Source: Paramoeba atlantica
Taxonomy: Eukaryota > Discosea
Assembly: GCA_977017575.1 (NCBI GenBank)
Contig: CDRNVI010000100.1
Location: 1 to 64,000 of the forward strand
DNA length: 64,000 nt
Direction of reading: 5' to 3'
In this document: in pieces, positions 28,911 to 39,137 of the stretch
Numbering within the stretch: the stretch's first letter is position 1
Layout of the letters: each line of letters starts with the position of its first letter
Translations under genes and position numbers: made by a program
Notes under the pieces: generated by a model
What the model was told of the DNA's origin: nothing
The model's input: the letters and a program-made list of their open reading frames with translations, nothing else
The model's database searches: none

Positions 28911-29582
28911 ATGAATTTGCAGGAACTTGGTGCGGCACTACTCCCGCCTGCGAAAGAAGAAATAGATTCTTACCCAACATCGACTTCAGAGGCTGCTACA
29001 ACAACTTTACCTGATGTTACAGTATCGGATTTTCCCTCACATGCGGAACCAATTGAAGTGGAATATTGTCCAAGTTGTACACTTCCCTTTGAGTATTGCG
29101 AATATGGAGGCGTTTGGGCTTCCTGTAAGCCCCATCTGATTAAAAAAGGAATTGATGTAACCGATCGAAAAGATCGTTCTCGTAAAAAACGTGGCGCAAA
29201 GGTGCTACCGGAAAATACCGAAGAGAATGAGGAAACTGCAAAGGATGATTCAAAAGGAAAATCTTCTCATAAGAAGACTCCCTTACCCAAAATTACTATT
29301 TCTGTGCTACGAAGAAGCCGCAACAAATATGTTACGGTTCTCAAAGGACTCTTATCGTTTCCTGAAATCTCTTTAAAATCCTTTAGCAGTGATATGAAAA
29401 AACATTTCTGCTGCGGTAGTACAGTGTCAGCCGAAGGATTTGTTGAGATTCAAGGGAATGTAGCATCTCAGTTGTTTGAACTGTTGCCCCGTCGGTACGG
29501 GCCAAAGCACAATATTTCACGCACATCTCTCAGCGTGGGAAAAGTTGAGGTGGAGGGAGGAATTGTGATTCCTGAAGAATAG
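28911..29582 (+). CDS. DENR: DENR/Tma22 translation factor
   Basis: 223 residues from the first ATG; an upstream non-ATG start is unnecessary. The N-terminal zinc-binding motif is VEYCPSCTLPFEYCEYG, as in DENR/Tma22. A Lys/Glu-rich linker follows, then a SUI1/eIF1-like domain at about residues 130-215 (KITISVLRRSRNKYVTVLKG, CCGSTVSAEGFVEIQGNV). DENR pairs with MCT-1 to recycle 40S subunits and support reinitiation. Normal size is 198 residues in human. AT-rich codons. A TTGTTTAG acceptor-like site lies about 73 nt upstream (28831-28838). Confidence 0.93.
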   Translation: MNLQELGAALLPPAKEEIDSYPTSTSEAATTTLPDVTVSDFPSHAEPIEVEYCPSCTLPFEYCEYGGVWASCKPHLIKKGIDVTDRKDRSRKKRGAKVLPENTEENEETAKDDSKGKSSHKKTPLPKITISVLRRSRNKYVTVLKGLLSFPEISLKSFSSDMKKHFCCGSTVSAEGFVEIQGNVASQLFELLPRRYGPKHNISRTSLSVGKVEVEGGIVIPEE

Positions 29583-29872
29583 CAACAAGGCGTGGTACGA
29601 ACGCTTCCCCCCAACGGAGAGAGCCCTTTCCACGAGATTTACTTTCACAAATTCTCACATTCGACATTTTTGACAAACTTTCACACTTTCCACAATTGAT
29701 TGAACTTTAAAGAGACTGGATCGACGAGTTGTGCTTGTTTTGTTCTTCAAAATATACTCGTATATAGTTTTTCATTTTTACTGGAGAAAAACTTTAAAAA
29801 CACAACATCTTGTTTCAAAATTTACCCTTTTCCAATACTAACCATTCCATTTTCTCTCTCTCTCTCCTTCCA
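29583..29872. other. Intergenic spacer and leader of the cyclophilin gene
   Basis: AT-rich and then T/C-rich. Candidate acceptors are TATATAG (29767) and TTTTTACTGGAG (29785), followed by a TCTCTCTC leader directly before the ATG at 29873. Confidence 0.4.
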
Positions 29873-30397
29873 ATGACCAACCCCCACGTCTTTTTCGACA
29901 TCTCCATCGGCGGCACCGCGGCCGGGCGTCTCGAGTTCGAACTCTACGCCGACGCCGTCCCGAAGACCGCAGAGAACTTCCGGGCCCTGTGCACCGGAGA
30001 GAAAGGATCCGGTCGCTCAGGCAAACCGCTGCATTTCAAAAACAGTGCCTTCCACCGCATCATCCCTGGATTTATGTGCCAAGGCGGGGACTTCACCGCG
30101 GGGAATGGCACCGGGGGAGAGTCCATCTATGGCGCGAAATTCGCCGATGAGAGCTTTGCCGGGAAAGCGGGCAAGCACACCGGGTTCGGGTGCCTCTCCA
30201 TGGCCAATGCCGGCCCCAACACGAACGGGTCGCAGTTTTTTATATGCACCGCCCCGACGGACTGGTTGAACGGGAAGCACGTGGTGTTTGGCCAGCTGAA
30301 GTCTGGGGAGGGACTGCTGAAGCAGATGGAGGCGGAGGGCTCGCAGAGCGGGTCGACACGACGCCCGGTAGTGATTGCGGGATGTGGGCAGGTGTGA
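29873..30397 (+). CDS. Cyclophilin A-type peptidyl-prolyl isomerase
   Basis: 174 residues beginning [14 protein letters not shown], essentially a single cyclophilin domain. Active-site residues are visible: [15 protein letters not shown] (catalytic Arg, Phe and Gln), [18 protein letters not shown], the Trp in [11 protein letters not shown] and the ligand-site His in the same segment. It catalyses proline cis-trans isomerisation in protein folding and would bind cyclosporin. No targeting signal, so probably cytosolic. Wobble composition moves from C-rich at the start to G-rich at the end. Identification firm. Confidence 0.97.
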   Translation: MTNPHVFFDISIGGTAAGRLEFELYADAVPKTAENFRALCTGEKGSGRSGKPLHFKNSAFHRIIPGFMCQGGDFTAGNGTGGESIYGAKFADESFAGKAGKHTGFGCLSMANAGPNTNGSQFFICTAPTDWLNGKHVVFGQLKSGEGLLKQMEAEGSQSGSTRRPVVIAGCGQV

Positions 30398-30881
30398 AAA
30401 AAGGGATGAAGAAATGACGTGAAGGGAAAAAAGAAGAGAGTAAATAAATGTTTCTTTAAGTGTAAAAAAGTATTTTCTTTTTGTGCGGAGAAGAAAAAAG
30501 GAATAAAAAAGGAATAAAGTTTGCTGCCTTTAAACATTTCTTTTGTCAAATTTGATGCTCCGATTTTTTTTCGAAATGTTGTTTTGACGTAGGGTTTAGA
30601 CTTGTAAGTAATATTCAGTGATAAGGTGAGAGTAGTTTAGGCCGAGAAACTATAGAAGTAGGACTGGTATTTTGGCTATACAGATTGTGGCACATTTGAA
30701 AAACGACACGAACTTTGGCAGATAGATCATCGGCAGATTGACTAGTAAATAGCTAAGCTATAGTACATTGTGGCGCATTGACGAAGGAAACATTTGGTTC
30801 ATATATAAGTGAATGATCAGATTTTGGCTTCATAAAAGATATTCGAAATAGTTCAGAACTTTCCTATCTAAAAAAAGGCAC
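30398..30881. other. Intergenic spacer
   Basis: AT-rich and free of recognisable repeats or genes; A-rich just after the stop codon. Confidence 0.5.
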
Positions 30882-30894
30882 GTTTTTTTATTAG
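30882..30894 (+). promoter_or_regulatory. Putative trans-splice acceptor for gene at 30927
   Basis: GTTTTTTTATTAG with AG at 30893-30894, 32 nt before the ATG. Confidence 0.5.
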
Positions 30895-30926
30895 TACGCT
30901 CCTTGTCTTTTTTTGATACTTAATTG

Positions 30927-31238
30927 ATGAAATTTAGAAATTACGTTCCCATTGACCCTTCTCTTGCGGACTTCGATTCCACCGAGGCGCAAACTGAAAG
31001 TGCTGAATCCCCAAATGAAGACAATGATCCCTACCGCCGTTTTTGTTCCTTTCTTGAAGACTTCTCGAAGGAAACTGCACAAGATTCTTTTTTGAAAGAC
31101 ATTCTTGACTTTGGTGCTTTTTCTTCCACAGAAAGAGCTTTGCTGGGGGAAATGCATCACATTACAGAGACTTTGAAAAGTAATGAAAATGTGAGTGGTG
31201 GAAATTCTACCACCACACTGAAGGATTCAAACGTTTGA
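30927..31238 (+). CDS. CCDC12/cwf18-like spliceosome-associated protein
   Basis: 103 residues from the first ATG. The N-terminus KFRNYVPIDPSLADF matches the hallmark LRFRNYVP-D of CCDC12/cwf18, a component of the spliceosome B-act and C complexes. The rest is acidic (ESAESPNEDNDPY) and then helical (FLKDILDFGAFSSTERALLG). The usual basic C-terminal helix of CCDC12 (RDVAKKLEKL) is not evident, so this may be a shortened or diverged orthologue. In an intron-poor genome it would act mainly in trans-splicing. Confidence 0.5.
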   Translation: MKFRNYVPIDPSLADFDSTEAQTESAESPNEDNDPYRRFCSFLEDFSKETAQDSFLKDILDFGAFSSTERALLGEMHHITETLKSNENVSGGNSTTTLKDSNV

Positions 31239-31362
31239 AAACGTATTTGGTGAGTGAAATTTTTTATTGCGTTACTTTGAGATAGAAGGGATCAATTTTT
31301 TTTCCCTTCTTTGTGTTATTAACTAAAATCGTTATTTGATTCACGTTTTTACACCACAAGTC

Positions 31363-31950
31363 ATGAACACTGAAGACGCTCCCACACCTTTGAGTCGCGC
31401 TGGACGAACGAGAGGCTGCCAATTTCCGCAAGAATTTGACATCATGCAATTTATTAAGAACGTCTCATGTGTCCACAGTTCATGGACGAATGAGGTTCCT
31501 GTTTGCAGTTGGGATGGAGTTGCGTGTAATAGGGATGGTAAAATCTCAGATATCGATTGGTCCGAGCGACTTTTAAAAGGCCGTTTTCAATGGTTATATC
31601 TTCCTTCTTCCACTTTACAATTTTACGCCACAGGAAATTATCTATCTGGCAAGTTGCCTCTTGGCGCCCTGCCTCAGAATTTTCAAATTCTGAATATCGG
31701 TAAAAATGCCCATTTTGGGGAGCTTGACTTTACCCAACTTCCACCTTTAATGGATACCCTCTTTCTTTTTGAGAATTTTTTCACGGGTGTGGTTGATTTT
31801 TCAAAGCTTCCCTCTACACTCCGATTTCTTAATGTGAACGAGAATTCTGGACTTGAAGGAGTATTGAACCTATCAGAAATAGGAGATGATCTTTGCCTCT
31901 CAATAAAAGGAACACAGATTCGAATTGTCGTACCGGATTCTGAACAGTAG
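31363..31950 (+). CDS. Small LRR protein (family member C)
   Basis: 195 residues from the first ATG; no signal peptide. It starts with an SRAGRTRGCQFPQEFDIMQF block, then VCSWDGVACN (both cap Cys present), then diverged LRR units (LPSSTLQFYATGNYLSGKLPL and later LPPLMDTLFLFENFFTG). AT-rich, lacking the C/G wobble pattern. Neighbours are housekeeping genes. Function unknown. Confidence 0.75.
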   Translation: MNTEDAPTPLSRAGRTRGCQFPQEFDIMQFIKNVSCVHSSWTNEVPVCSWDGVACNRDGKISDIDWSERLLKGRFQWLYLPSSTLQFYATGNYLSGKLPLGALPQNFQILNIGKNAHFGELDFTQLPPLMDTLFLFENFFTGVVDFSKLPSTLRFLNVNENSGLEGVLNLSEIGDDLCLSIKGTQIRIVVPDSEQ

Positions 31951-32210
31951 AAATTCTCCCCAAAAATTGCACATAAATTTTAGAGCAATAAAAACGACGC
32001 ATTGCGTTAATCGCTGCATTGTTCTTACTCGACCTCTATATAAAAAAGTCCTAAAAGAATAACTAGAACGAACGGTTTGCCATTTTGTTCTCTTCCTGCC
32101 AAATTCCCAATAAAGATTTTTTTTAGATTCCTTCCTTGAAGGATTAGAAAAAAATCATCTCCCATGCTCATTTTTATTGCTTGCGATGCAATAAAAAAGT
32201 ATCGAAACCG
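31951..32210. other. Intergenic spacer
   Basis: AT-rich spacer with poly-T/poly-A runs; nothing recognised. Confidence 0.4.
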
Positions 32211-32225
32211 TTTTTTAAAACCTAG
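32211..32225 (+). promoter_or_regulatory. Putative trans-splice acceptor for gene at 32262
   Basis: TTTTTTAAAACCTAG with AG at 32224-32225, followed by a CT-rich leader of 36 nt to the ATG. Confidence 0.4.
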
Positions 32226-32261
32226 CTCAATCCATTTCTTCACATCTTTTCTCACATCACC

Positions 32262-34130
32262 ATGTCTACCCCCGCGGACGTCACCACACCTCTCAGACCC
32301 ACACCAACCCAAATTCCTCCCAATTCACTTCCCCTTAACTCCCCGATAGCAGCCACGGAAGCCCCCACTCACCCCTTCCCCCCTGTATTGTACTATCCTC
32401 TCCCCACGACCACGCTGCCTCCCTTTTCAGCTCCTCCGCATACGAGTGCGTTTTCCCCATTTCCGCTATCGATGCCTCAGGGATTTTATCCACAAGGAAA
32501 TTTTGTTCCCGATGCTCGTTGGCTATATCCCATGATGTCTTCCGCTTCGTCAAGTCTCTTACCCGCACAGGAACCTGAAAAATTAGTTTCGCAAAATGCT
32601 TCACATTCCCGTTCTGTTGCGCTGGAAAGTTTTATTTTGGATTATTTACATCGCAATGGGCTTGAAAAAGCCCATGCGTTGTGTACGGAGAGCTTTCACA
32701 CGGAAGAAAAAAATAGACAACCCTCGAGTGTGGAAAAGCCGCTAGGGCCTTCACATTCCGCAAAGGGATCGCGAGAGCTCGATACGGAATCCTTGGCTGT
32801 TTCGCCGAGAAAAGGAAAGAAGAAGGCAGTCCAAATAACCGACGACGATAAGGAAAATCAGAAATCGGGGATCACGTCAAAGGAAGAAACATTGAAATCA
32901 TTTGGTTTATCCAGTGCCGCGGTATCAGGTAAAAGGGAGATTCAACCGGAAAATGATTTGTCAACAGCAATGGAAGTTGCACCTGAATTGCTAGGGACAC
33001 ACAAGACTAAGAAATCTCGTGATTCAGAAAGAATGAAAGATAACAAAAAGCCACAAAAACAAAAAGATGAGATACCCCAGGTAAGTGGACATGAGTCGCA
33101 CACCACGAAGACTATGAAATCACATTCTCCAAAATCTGCCAAAGCGACAGATGCTGAAACAAAAGCAAAACCAAAGGACATGGAGGTGAAATCAAAGCAT
33201 TCTGAGCTCAGCCCCTCAGAAGAAGATTCTATTCCCTTTGTACAATGGGAAAAAGCCCAGAACCTGCAGGCAACTTGGAAGGTGCTCCACAAAAAAGATG
33301 ATGTCAGAGCTTCCGAGGACAATATTATCAGCAATGTTGAGGCGACGTCAAATTCAACCGGATGGAATTGCTTATTACCCGCAGATGTTTCTGCATCGGC
33401 CGAAGAGGTGAAAAAGAAAAAATCTAAAAACAAAGAAAGACAAGAAAACGCCTTGAGGCCTCGAACGGATATTATAATTCTCCAAGAGCAAGAAACAGCG
33501 AGCAAGAACGTTAAAAATTCAGTGATTGATAAATTCTTTTCTCCCTCTAAAAAGCCTCAGATCGCCGCCCAGCCTTCGTATGCTGAGTCTCCCGTTGAGA
33601 GAAAATCCTCCAAAGAAAAATCAAAATCAACAAAGCGCGATAGAAAACAGGGAAACCTTGAGACATCCGCCTCTAAATTACTTCTCGACGCCTCCCCGGT
33701 AGTTCTACCATCCAAGCATACAAAGAAATCGCGCATCAAAACGGGTGTCACTTTACCAGATCCAGTGGGACTTAACTCAACACCGTCAACAAACGAAAAG
33801 CTTCCTGCAACCCGCGAAAAAGTAGAAACAAGAAATATTTCTCCCCGCAAAGCCCTGCGATTGGGTACAAAGCAAATCACTGAGGCGGTTCAGCGTAAAT
33901 TCCAAGAGAGCACAAAACGCGCAGGACGTTCTTCCTCAACACCCGAGGGCACGAGGCCTGACCGTTTATCAAACACAAAAACCCAGCCTACTTCAGGCGC
34001 ACCTCAAGGGTTTTATTTAGCTGGGGAGTCAGATGGGACGGATAGTTCTGAGTGCACATCCGATTCGGACTTGAGCTCCGATGGATCGCTTTTATTTCAA
34101 AGTCACCACGTTCAAAAAATCAAAAAATGA
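32262..34130 (+). CDS. LisH-motif, largely disordered Lys/Ser-rich protein
   Basis: 622 residues. Residues 1-75 are Pro/Thr/Ser-rich. A LisH dimerisation motif lies at about 119-145 (LESFILDYLHRNGLEKAHAL). The remaining 470 residues are Lys/Ser/Glu-rich with many basic clusters (KKKSKNKERQ, KKSRIKTG, SKEKSKSTKRDRKQ), suggesting a nuclear or nucleolar protein. The C-terminus has an acidic Ser/Asp patch (DGTDSSECTSDSDLSSDGS). NOLC1/Srp40 also combines LisH with Lys/Ser-rich tracts, but I do not see the conserved Srp40 C-terminal domain. Function not assigned. Confidence 0.6.
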   Translation: MSTPADVTTPLRPTPTQIPPNSLPLNSPIAATEAPTHPFPPVLYYPLPTTTLPPFSAPPHTSAFSPFPLSMPQGFYPQGNFVPDARWLYPMMSSASSSLLPAQEPEKLVSQNASHSRSVALESFILDYLHRNGLEKAHALCTESFHTEEKNRQPSSVEKPLGPSHSAKGSRELDTESLAVSPRKGKKKAVQITDDDKENQKSGITSKEETLKSFGLSSAAVSGKREIQPENDLSTAMEVAPELLGTHKTKKSRDSERMKDNKKPQKQKDEIPQVSGHESHTTKTMKSHSPKSAKATDAETKAKPKDMEVKSKHSELSPSEEDSIPFVQWEKAQNLQATWKVLHKKDDVRASEDNIISNVEATSNSTGWNCLLPADVSASAEEVKKKKSKNKERQENALRPRTDIIILQEQETASKNVKNSVIDKFFSPSKKPQIAAQPSYAESPVERKSSKEKSKSTKRDRKQGNLETSASKLLLDASPVVLPSKHTKKSRIKTGVTLPDPVGLNSTPSTNEKLPATREKVETRNISPRKALRLGTKQITEAVQRKFQESTKRAGRSSSTPEGTRPDRLSNTKTQPTSGAPQGFYLAGESDGTDSSECTSDSDLSSDGSLLFQSHHVQKIKK

Positions 34131-34301
34131 TCAGGTGTGTTTTCTGTGTTTCATGCTTCAATTCTTTGTTTAAGCCATTCACTAGGCATTATTCTGTTTA
34201 TGTAACATTGTTCCTTAGCTTTTAGAAGTTTTCTGTGGATCTTTCCATTAGATATATTTGATCTTGTAAGCATTCTTCCGAATTTTTGCGCGTTGTAATG
34301 C

Positions 34302-34410
34302 TCGTTTAGAAGTTTCGTTAAACCCGGTGGTTGTTTTCAATGGTAAGTTCACCGGCATTGTCTGCACGTTGCTCAAAGCTACCGTTGTATTTAACGAAAA
34401 GCCTAAAAAA
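34302..34410. repeat. Foldback palindrome, family copy 2
   Basis: Arms with TTCGTTAAACCCGGTGGTTG on one side and TTTAACGAAAAGCCTAAAAA on the other. More diverged than the other copies. Confidence 0.7.
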
Positions 34411-34411
34411 T

Positions 34412-34560
34412 GGACACATGAGGGGCTGCGGGTATGATCTCACGTGATCTCGTTTTGACATCGTCCAACCGCCCTCCCGAGCCAAATCCGCTCCCGGAGA
34501 TCTCGCGTGATCTCAAGTGATCTCTTTTTGGGCCTCACTCGCAGCTCCTCACATGTGTGA
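34412..34560. mobile_element. Short inverted-repeat element, about 149 bp
   Basis: Left ACACATGAGGGGCTGCGGGT and right CGCAGCTCCTCACATGTGT are inverted; between them TGATCTC motifs recur in both orientations. The left end recurs at about 61902. Confidence 0.6.
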
Positions 34561-35465
34561 GATGTTGTGGGTAACGAGCAAACTGAGATCACGCAAGCTT
34601 AAGTGTGACACCCACAACCCTTCATATGTCTACCAAGAACTGTCTTTTCTGGACGAAAAGATCTGCCATGTATGAGACGGAATTGTAGTCAAATTTTATA
34701 TTTCGTTTTATTTTTGTATCCTCTTAGGTAGATATAGTACAACTGATTATTCATAATTCTTTGCAAATTTGTGCTTGTCTGAAGTCGCCTTCGTTCAACG
34801 AATAGTCAACGACGTTGACTCTAATTTTTACGCAGTTCGTGTGTTTTTCCCTGCAGTAGAAAATCACAAGAAAGCTTTTTCCTTTAGCACACTGCAGATA
34901 CTTCCTGCAGTAGCTCGCACCACTCACGCCCAGGGAAGGTGCGCGGAGCACAACTACCGCGAGAATATGACTTAACACATTTTCTGGAGGGCACTGATAC
35001 TCTTAACCTTTTATGTATGTCCGTTTCCGGCTGGCGCTAGGGCCGGATACTCTTCTTTCCGTTGAAGAGGGGCCGCCGCTCCGCACACCCGTGCAGCGCG
35101 TCAGACGCGCCGAATGCCCCCGCTGGATGGACGGCGAGGAGAGCCTCTCAACGACGCTGCGTAGCCGAAAGGCTTCTTGCAGCCTCTCAACGACGCCCCC
35201 CGCAGTGGAAGTCCAGTGCCCCCTTCACCCCCCCCCCCCCCCTCATGCGCTGCAGGACCTCCCTTGAGGACCACGCAGCGTGGCCATAGGCCGAATCCCT
35301 GCGTACGACCGGCGTTGAATGCGCTGTAATGGCCGTTGATAACGGTCGTCGTACGTCAGGCGCTCACTCTGCAGGTCTTGCCCTGTATGAAATATACTGT
35401 TGAAATATACTGTTTATACTTAAACCTGCTCAATGTAATAAGGGTAGAGAATTTTTTCTACATAT

Positions 35466-36694
35466 TCAAGAAACGCGCCTGTTGATATACAGGCATAACC
35501 AAAAAAATACAGGCCATAACCATGTATAATGGTTTTCCGTTTGGCATTGTACTGTGTCCGTACATGTTTGTACATGAGCTCCGCGATGGCGCTCCTTTCC
35601 ATTCCAAATTACGAACGGAAGAAGAATACATCCATTAAGTGCTGCTGTAGCTACCAGCGTTGCGCTTCTTTTGTCAGCGAGTGCCATACTGCCGACTTGC
35701 AGTCCGCTCGGAGCGAGGGTACGCTCAGATAGACAATTGTAGGCTACAGCGGTTTCGTCCATATTGACAAGCAAAGACGTGAATATTTGTCCATTCCACT
35801 CTTGCCGAACTAGATCGCATATACGAAGGAGCACGTTTCTTCCGAGCTCCTCAATATTTGCGGGAAATGAACTTTGCATCGTGGCTTTGGCACTCTTAAA
35901 ATAAATGTTCATTTTCTTGAGCCAAGATACAACCGTAGGATATGAAGGACAGAAAGGCGCAATAAGTTCTGTACTTTCACTGTTGAGTGAATCGTTTTCT
36001 TTTTGATTTTCGAGAGATGCATCTAATATTTTAGAAACTATATCCTTCCATTCTTCACTAGGTTCTCGCAAGGTCTCGCTCATTACAACCCAAAGAAGAC
36101 ATTTGCTCACTGGAATGCCATGAAGGCATAATTCAAGCAGTAGTGCACTAATAAGATCCACATAATGAGAGAATATGCTTGGGCGCTTGTTGTTGATTGT
36201 CAAAGGTTGAAGAGATTGCGCGTACAAATTGCGCCTTTGCCACCAACGACGAATACACTGATAATCGATGCGATCAGAAAATGAAAAAAAAGTTCCTTGA
36301 TTCGTGGGCAAATGTTTGTCCAATGCGATCCATTAATGCTAGGCCTTCGGTTACGCACAAATATCGAGCTTCAGCTCATTAAAAAGTCAACGGCATCGCA
36401 CACCGACTGCTTTACCTCTAAAGATAGGTTTTTGCGTACTGCAACTCTGTTTTCGTTTACTTCTTCCGGTTCGATTTCGACCTGCGGAAGATTATTATTT
36501 GCATGAGGATGGTGAATACCTAGTATTTGGAACTGCATTCGATTCGTCTTTTTATCCCAAAAAAGAGGTAAACCATCTGCTTCAATAGAATGCAACTCAC
36601 CGAATGATTTACACAGAATGAAGGTTCTTTCAACTCCTTCTGCTTCAGCTATACTTTTCGCCTCCGAGGCATGGAAAAGACCCACCTCCACCAT
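35466..36694 (-). pseudogene. Pogo-like (DDE_1) transposase remnant
   Basis: Two minus-strand frames (36694-36371 and 36323-35466). The second ends with a DDE_1 region: TSLLVNMDETAVAYN (first Asp), a Gly-rich strand, SATLVATAALNGCILLPFV and IWNGKE, as in pogo/CENP-B-type transposases. The region with the remaining catalytic residues is missing, replaced by unrelated sequence near 35550. A stop and frame change separate the two parts. Inactive plain DNA transposon. Confidence 0.7.
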
Positions 36695-37544
36695 AAATTA
36701 GTTTACGGAAGCATCGATATAACTTTGTGCAAGGCGTTCGAACGGAAAAAAACCTCTGTTGCCAAGTCATTGTTTCCGTCTCTTTCGAACAGAGAATTAA
36801 ACCACCTATTTTTTTTTTAGCCAACTGAGTGCAGGACGTCCTCCTATCGACGTAAATTCGTCCATGCCACCCATTTCATGTGACATGCGTTTCCGAGGCA
36901 TTTTAAAGCGATGAAACTTACTACCAAAAAAAATTATCATTTTTTAAAACACAAAACTTTTGATAAAAAAAATGCTTCGAAATGCTCAAAAAAATACCAT
37001 TTATCAAAATTAATCAGAGGGGGAGCTGACCACGGATGCACCACGGAAGAAAGTACTCATCCAAACTACCATGTGCAGAGGTCGTTTCGATGAGTACTTC
37101 CATTTTCGTCGGAGGGCGGTGATAGTAAACCATGTTCCAGGATAGTATACCTAGTAGGTATACTAAGTGGATACGGTATACTAAATTTTGTCTAAAAAGC
37201 AGAAAAAAAATCGCGCCGTTCCTTATCTGCAGTTGCTAGAATAATGGTGTCTTGACCTCAAAATGCGACTTCTTACCGTGTGATTGCTAGAAAAGTTGCT
37301 CTGTTGCTTCTAAAAAAGGGACGTCTCCCGCTCCTGTTGCTGGGAGGGGGGTAGATATACTAAGAGGGGTGACTCTGGGTGGGAGCGCCTAGGATATCTT
37401 TCGTCAAAATTTTCTTCCTTAGTTTCTTAATATTTTTTGCTTCAATCGGAAATACAGAAATCATGTTACTGGTATTGTTATTCTGCAGAACTTAAACGAG
37501 GGTTTCGACATGTAATAAACCATGTTAATAATACATTGTGCTTA
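36695..37544. other. AT-rich spacer with a solo element end
   Basis: No gene. A solo copy of the inverted-repeat end GAGGGGTGACTCTGGGTGGG lies at about 37364, matching the element that starts at 37545. Confidence 0.5.
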
Positions 37545-38339
37545 GAGGGGTGACTCTGGGTGGGAGCGCCTAGGATCCCGCCTAGGATTTTTTCCAACTT
37601 TTTTTTCGTGAAAAATCCGAACTTGGCGGACCCATCCTGCGGATACCAGGGGGGGTCACCCTCACGTGGGGGTGGAAAATTTGTTCACTTTTTTTTAATA
37701 ATCGAGGGTACATCGGTAGTTAAACAACCACCGCAATACACATAACGTTAAGGACCGTCCAACCGGTGGGATTTTCTTGGTCGAATGAGCAGAGCGTTGT
37801 AGTATCGGACTGCGTCAGGGACTCTGCTAGCTCACCCGCTAAAACTCCACTATCCCAGATTGTTAGTCCGGGACGGTCCTGACTGGAGAAACGAAGTTTT
37901 TTACGCCTCCACTCCTCTGGAGATGGGGTGGGATTCGACCACAGCTTGCACGAGTGCAGTTCCACCTCCATCGAGGTTACAAGGTTGGCACGCGAGAAAA
38001 GGTGGTGCTAACAACGTATTCCTGGAGATGGACCTACCACGCCGTCTTACAACCCCGGAACGCGGTTAACGACTCCGCGAATAGGGGTTAAGCAGGAATA
38101 GTAATGGATAAATCCCTGCAGCTAGCTGGAAGTCCTTACTTCGGAAGGCTGGGGTCGCCATGCCCCATCACGGACGACAGCCCAACGCCGGACTCCCTTT
38201 CTTTCTCTTTGTCATGTTAGCCCAGCATGTTCCATCCAAGGGGCATTGAGGATTCCGGACCTCTTTGAGAAAAAATCATTTTACCAAGTCGGATCTCCGT
38301 AGAAGTTTACTGGGAGCGCCCGGGCAGGAGTCACCCCTC
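37545..38339. mobile_element. 795-bp inverted-repeat element, TA-flanked
   Basis: Left GAGGGGTGACTC and its inverse at the right, each followed inward by GGGAGCGCC within about 33 bp and flanked by TA. The left part (37580-37735) carries the end of dispersed repeat R. The middle (37740-38250) is a unique, GC-rich non-coding block with good hairpin potential (for example GGACCGTCC). No transposase. Confidence 0.65.
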
Positions 38340-38459
38340 TAAGTGGCCTTGGGACACTTAGTAATCACCCTCCCCCCTTTATAGGTTTCATTGGGCAAAA
38401 GCGAGGCTATTATAAACGGGGTGGTACAGTAACTACCGTTTACTTGTAACTACTGTTTA

Positions 38460-39137
38460 GTGCACATTACTTTTGAGGAGGAATTTATTCGTCTTTTATT
38501 CTATCAACACTTTTTGCTTTTTTCGCGTAATGTTTCTCACAGATCTGCCAATCGTGTACCTACAAATCCAGGTTTTTTGTGCCGTGACACTCACCCCCCT
38601 TTAGCAGGTAAGGTACGTGGAGTTCAACTTCCTTCGGAATATGAACTTGCTCGTTTTGTTCAGACCTTCGCAAACAGACATCCCACATGGGACGCATCGG
38701 TATCAACAGGTTCCTGGAAAGGTGTTGTGTGCGACAAGAACGAAAATGTGCAAGATATTTATTGGTATGGATATAAACTTAATGGAAACGTTTCATGGGA
38801 ATATATTCCGAACTCTGTAAAACACCTAAGTTTGGCGAACAATGAGCTTCATGGCTCGGTTGATATCGCTGCATTGCCACGAAATATGAAGGGGTTGCAG
38901 CTACAAGAAAACGAGTTTTCTGGAGTACTTGAGCTTGAGGCACTGCCGCCTACCATCACGGACGCAAACTTTTCTTTGAATAAATTTAGTGGGACGGTCG
39001 ACTTGTGTCATTTACCGCATAGTATGAAAGAATTACGTTTAAATGATAACATAGACCTTTCCGGTTTTGTATACATACGTGACCTTCCGGATTCACTTAG
39101 GACGTTTGGGTGGCAAAGAACTAATATATTGGTCTGA
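38460..39137 (+). CDS. Small LRR protein (family member D), start unresolved
   Basis: The family N-terminal block (GKVRGVQLPSEYELARFVQTF) begins near 38605 and is followed by GSWKGVVCD (first cap Cys replaced by Ser) and five LRR units of about 23 residues. The frame is open from 38433, but no ATG occurs before the LRRs, so the first codon given is a GTG. A CTTTTAG-like site (38600) and TTTCTCACAG (38540) lie just upstream of the conserved block, so an intron, a non-ATG start or decay are all possible. Confidence 0.6.
   Translation: MHITFEEEFIRLLFYQHFLLFSRNVSHRSANRVPTNPGFLCRDTHPPLAGKVRGVQLPSEYELARFVQTFANRHPTWDASVSTGSWKGVVCDKNENVQDIYWYGYKLNGNVSWEYIPNSVKHLSLANNELHGSVDIAALPRNMKGLQLQENEFSGVLELEALPPTITDANFSLNKFSGTVDLCHLPHSMKELRLNDNIDLSGFVYIRDLPDSLRTFGWQRTNILV

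Larger units (their letters stand above)
34131..35465. other. Repeat-rich spacer without host gene
   Basis: Holds a foldback palindrome, a short inverted-repeat element (both listed) and, at 35010-35370, GC-rich sequence also present in part near 43860-43930 (inverted) and 57230-57290. No gene recognised. Confidence 0.5.

Noticed and set aside
37915-37945. B-box-like GGATTCGACC motif
   Set aside because: One base short of a standard B box and no matching A box at the right distance.
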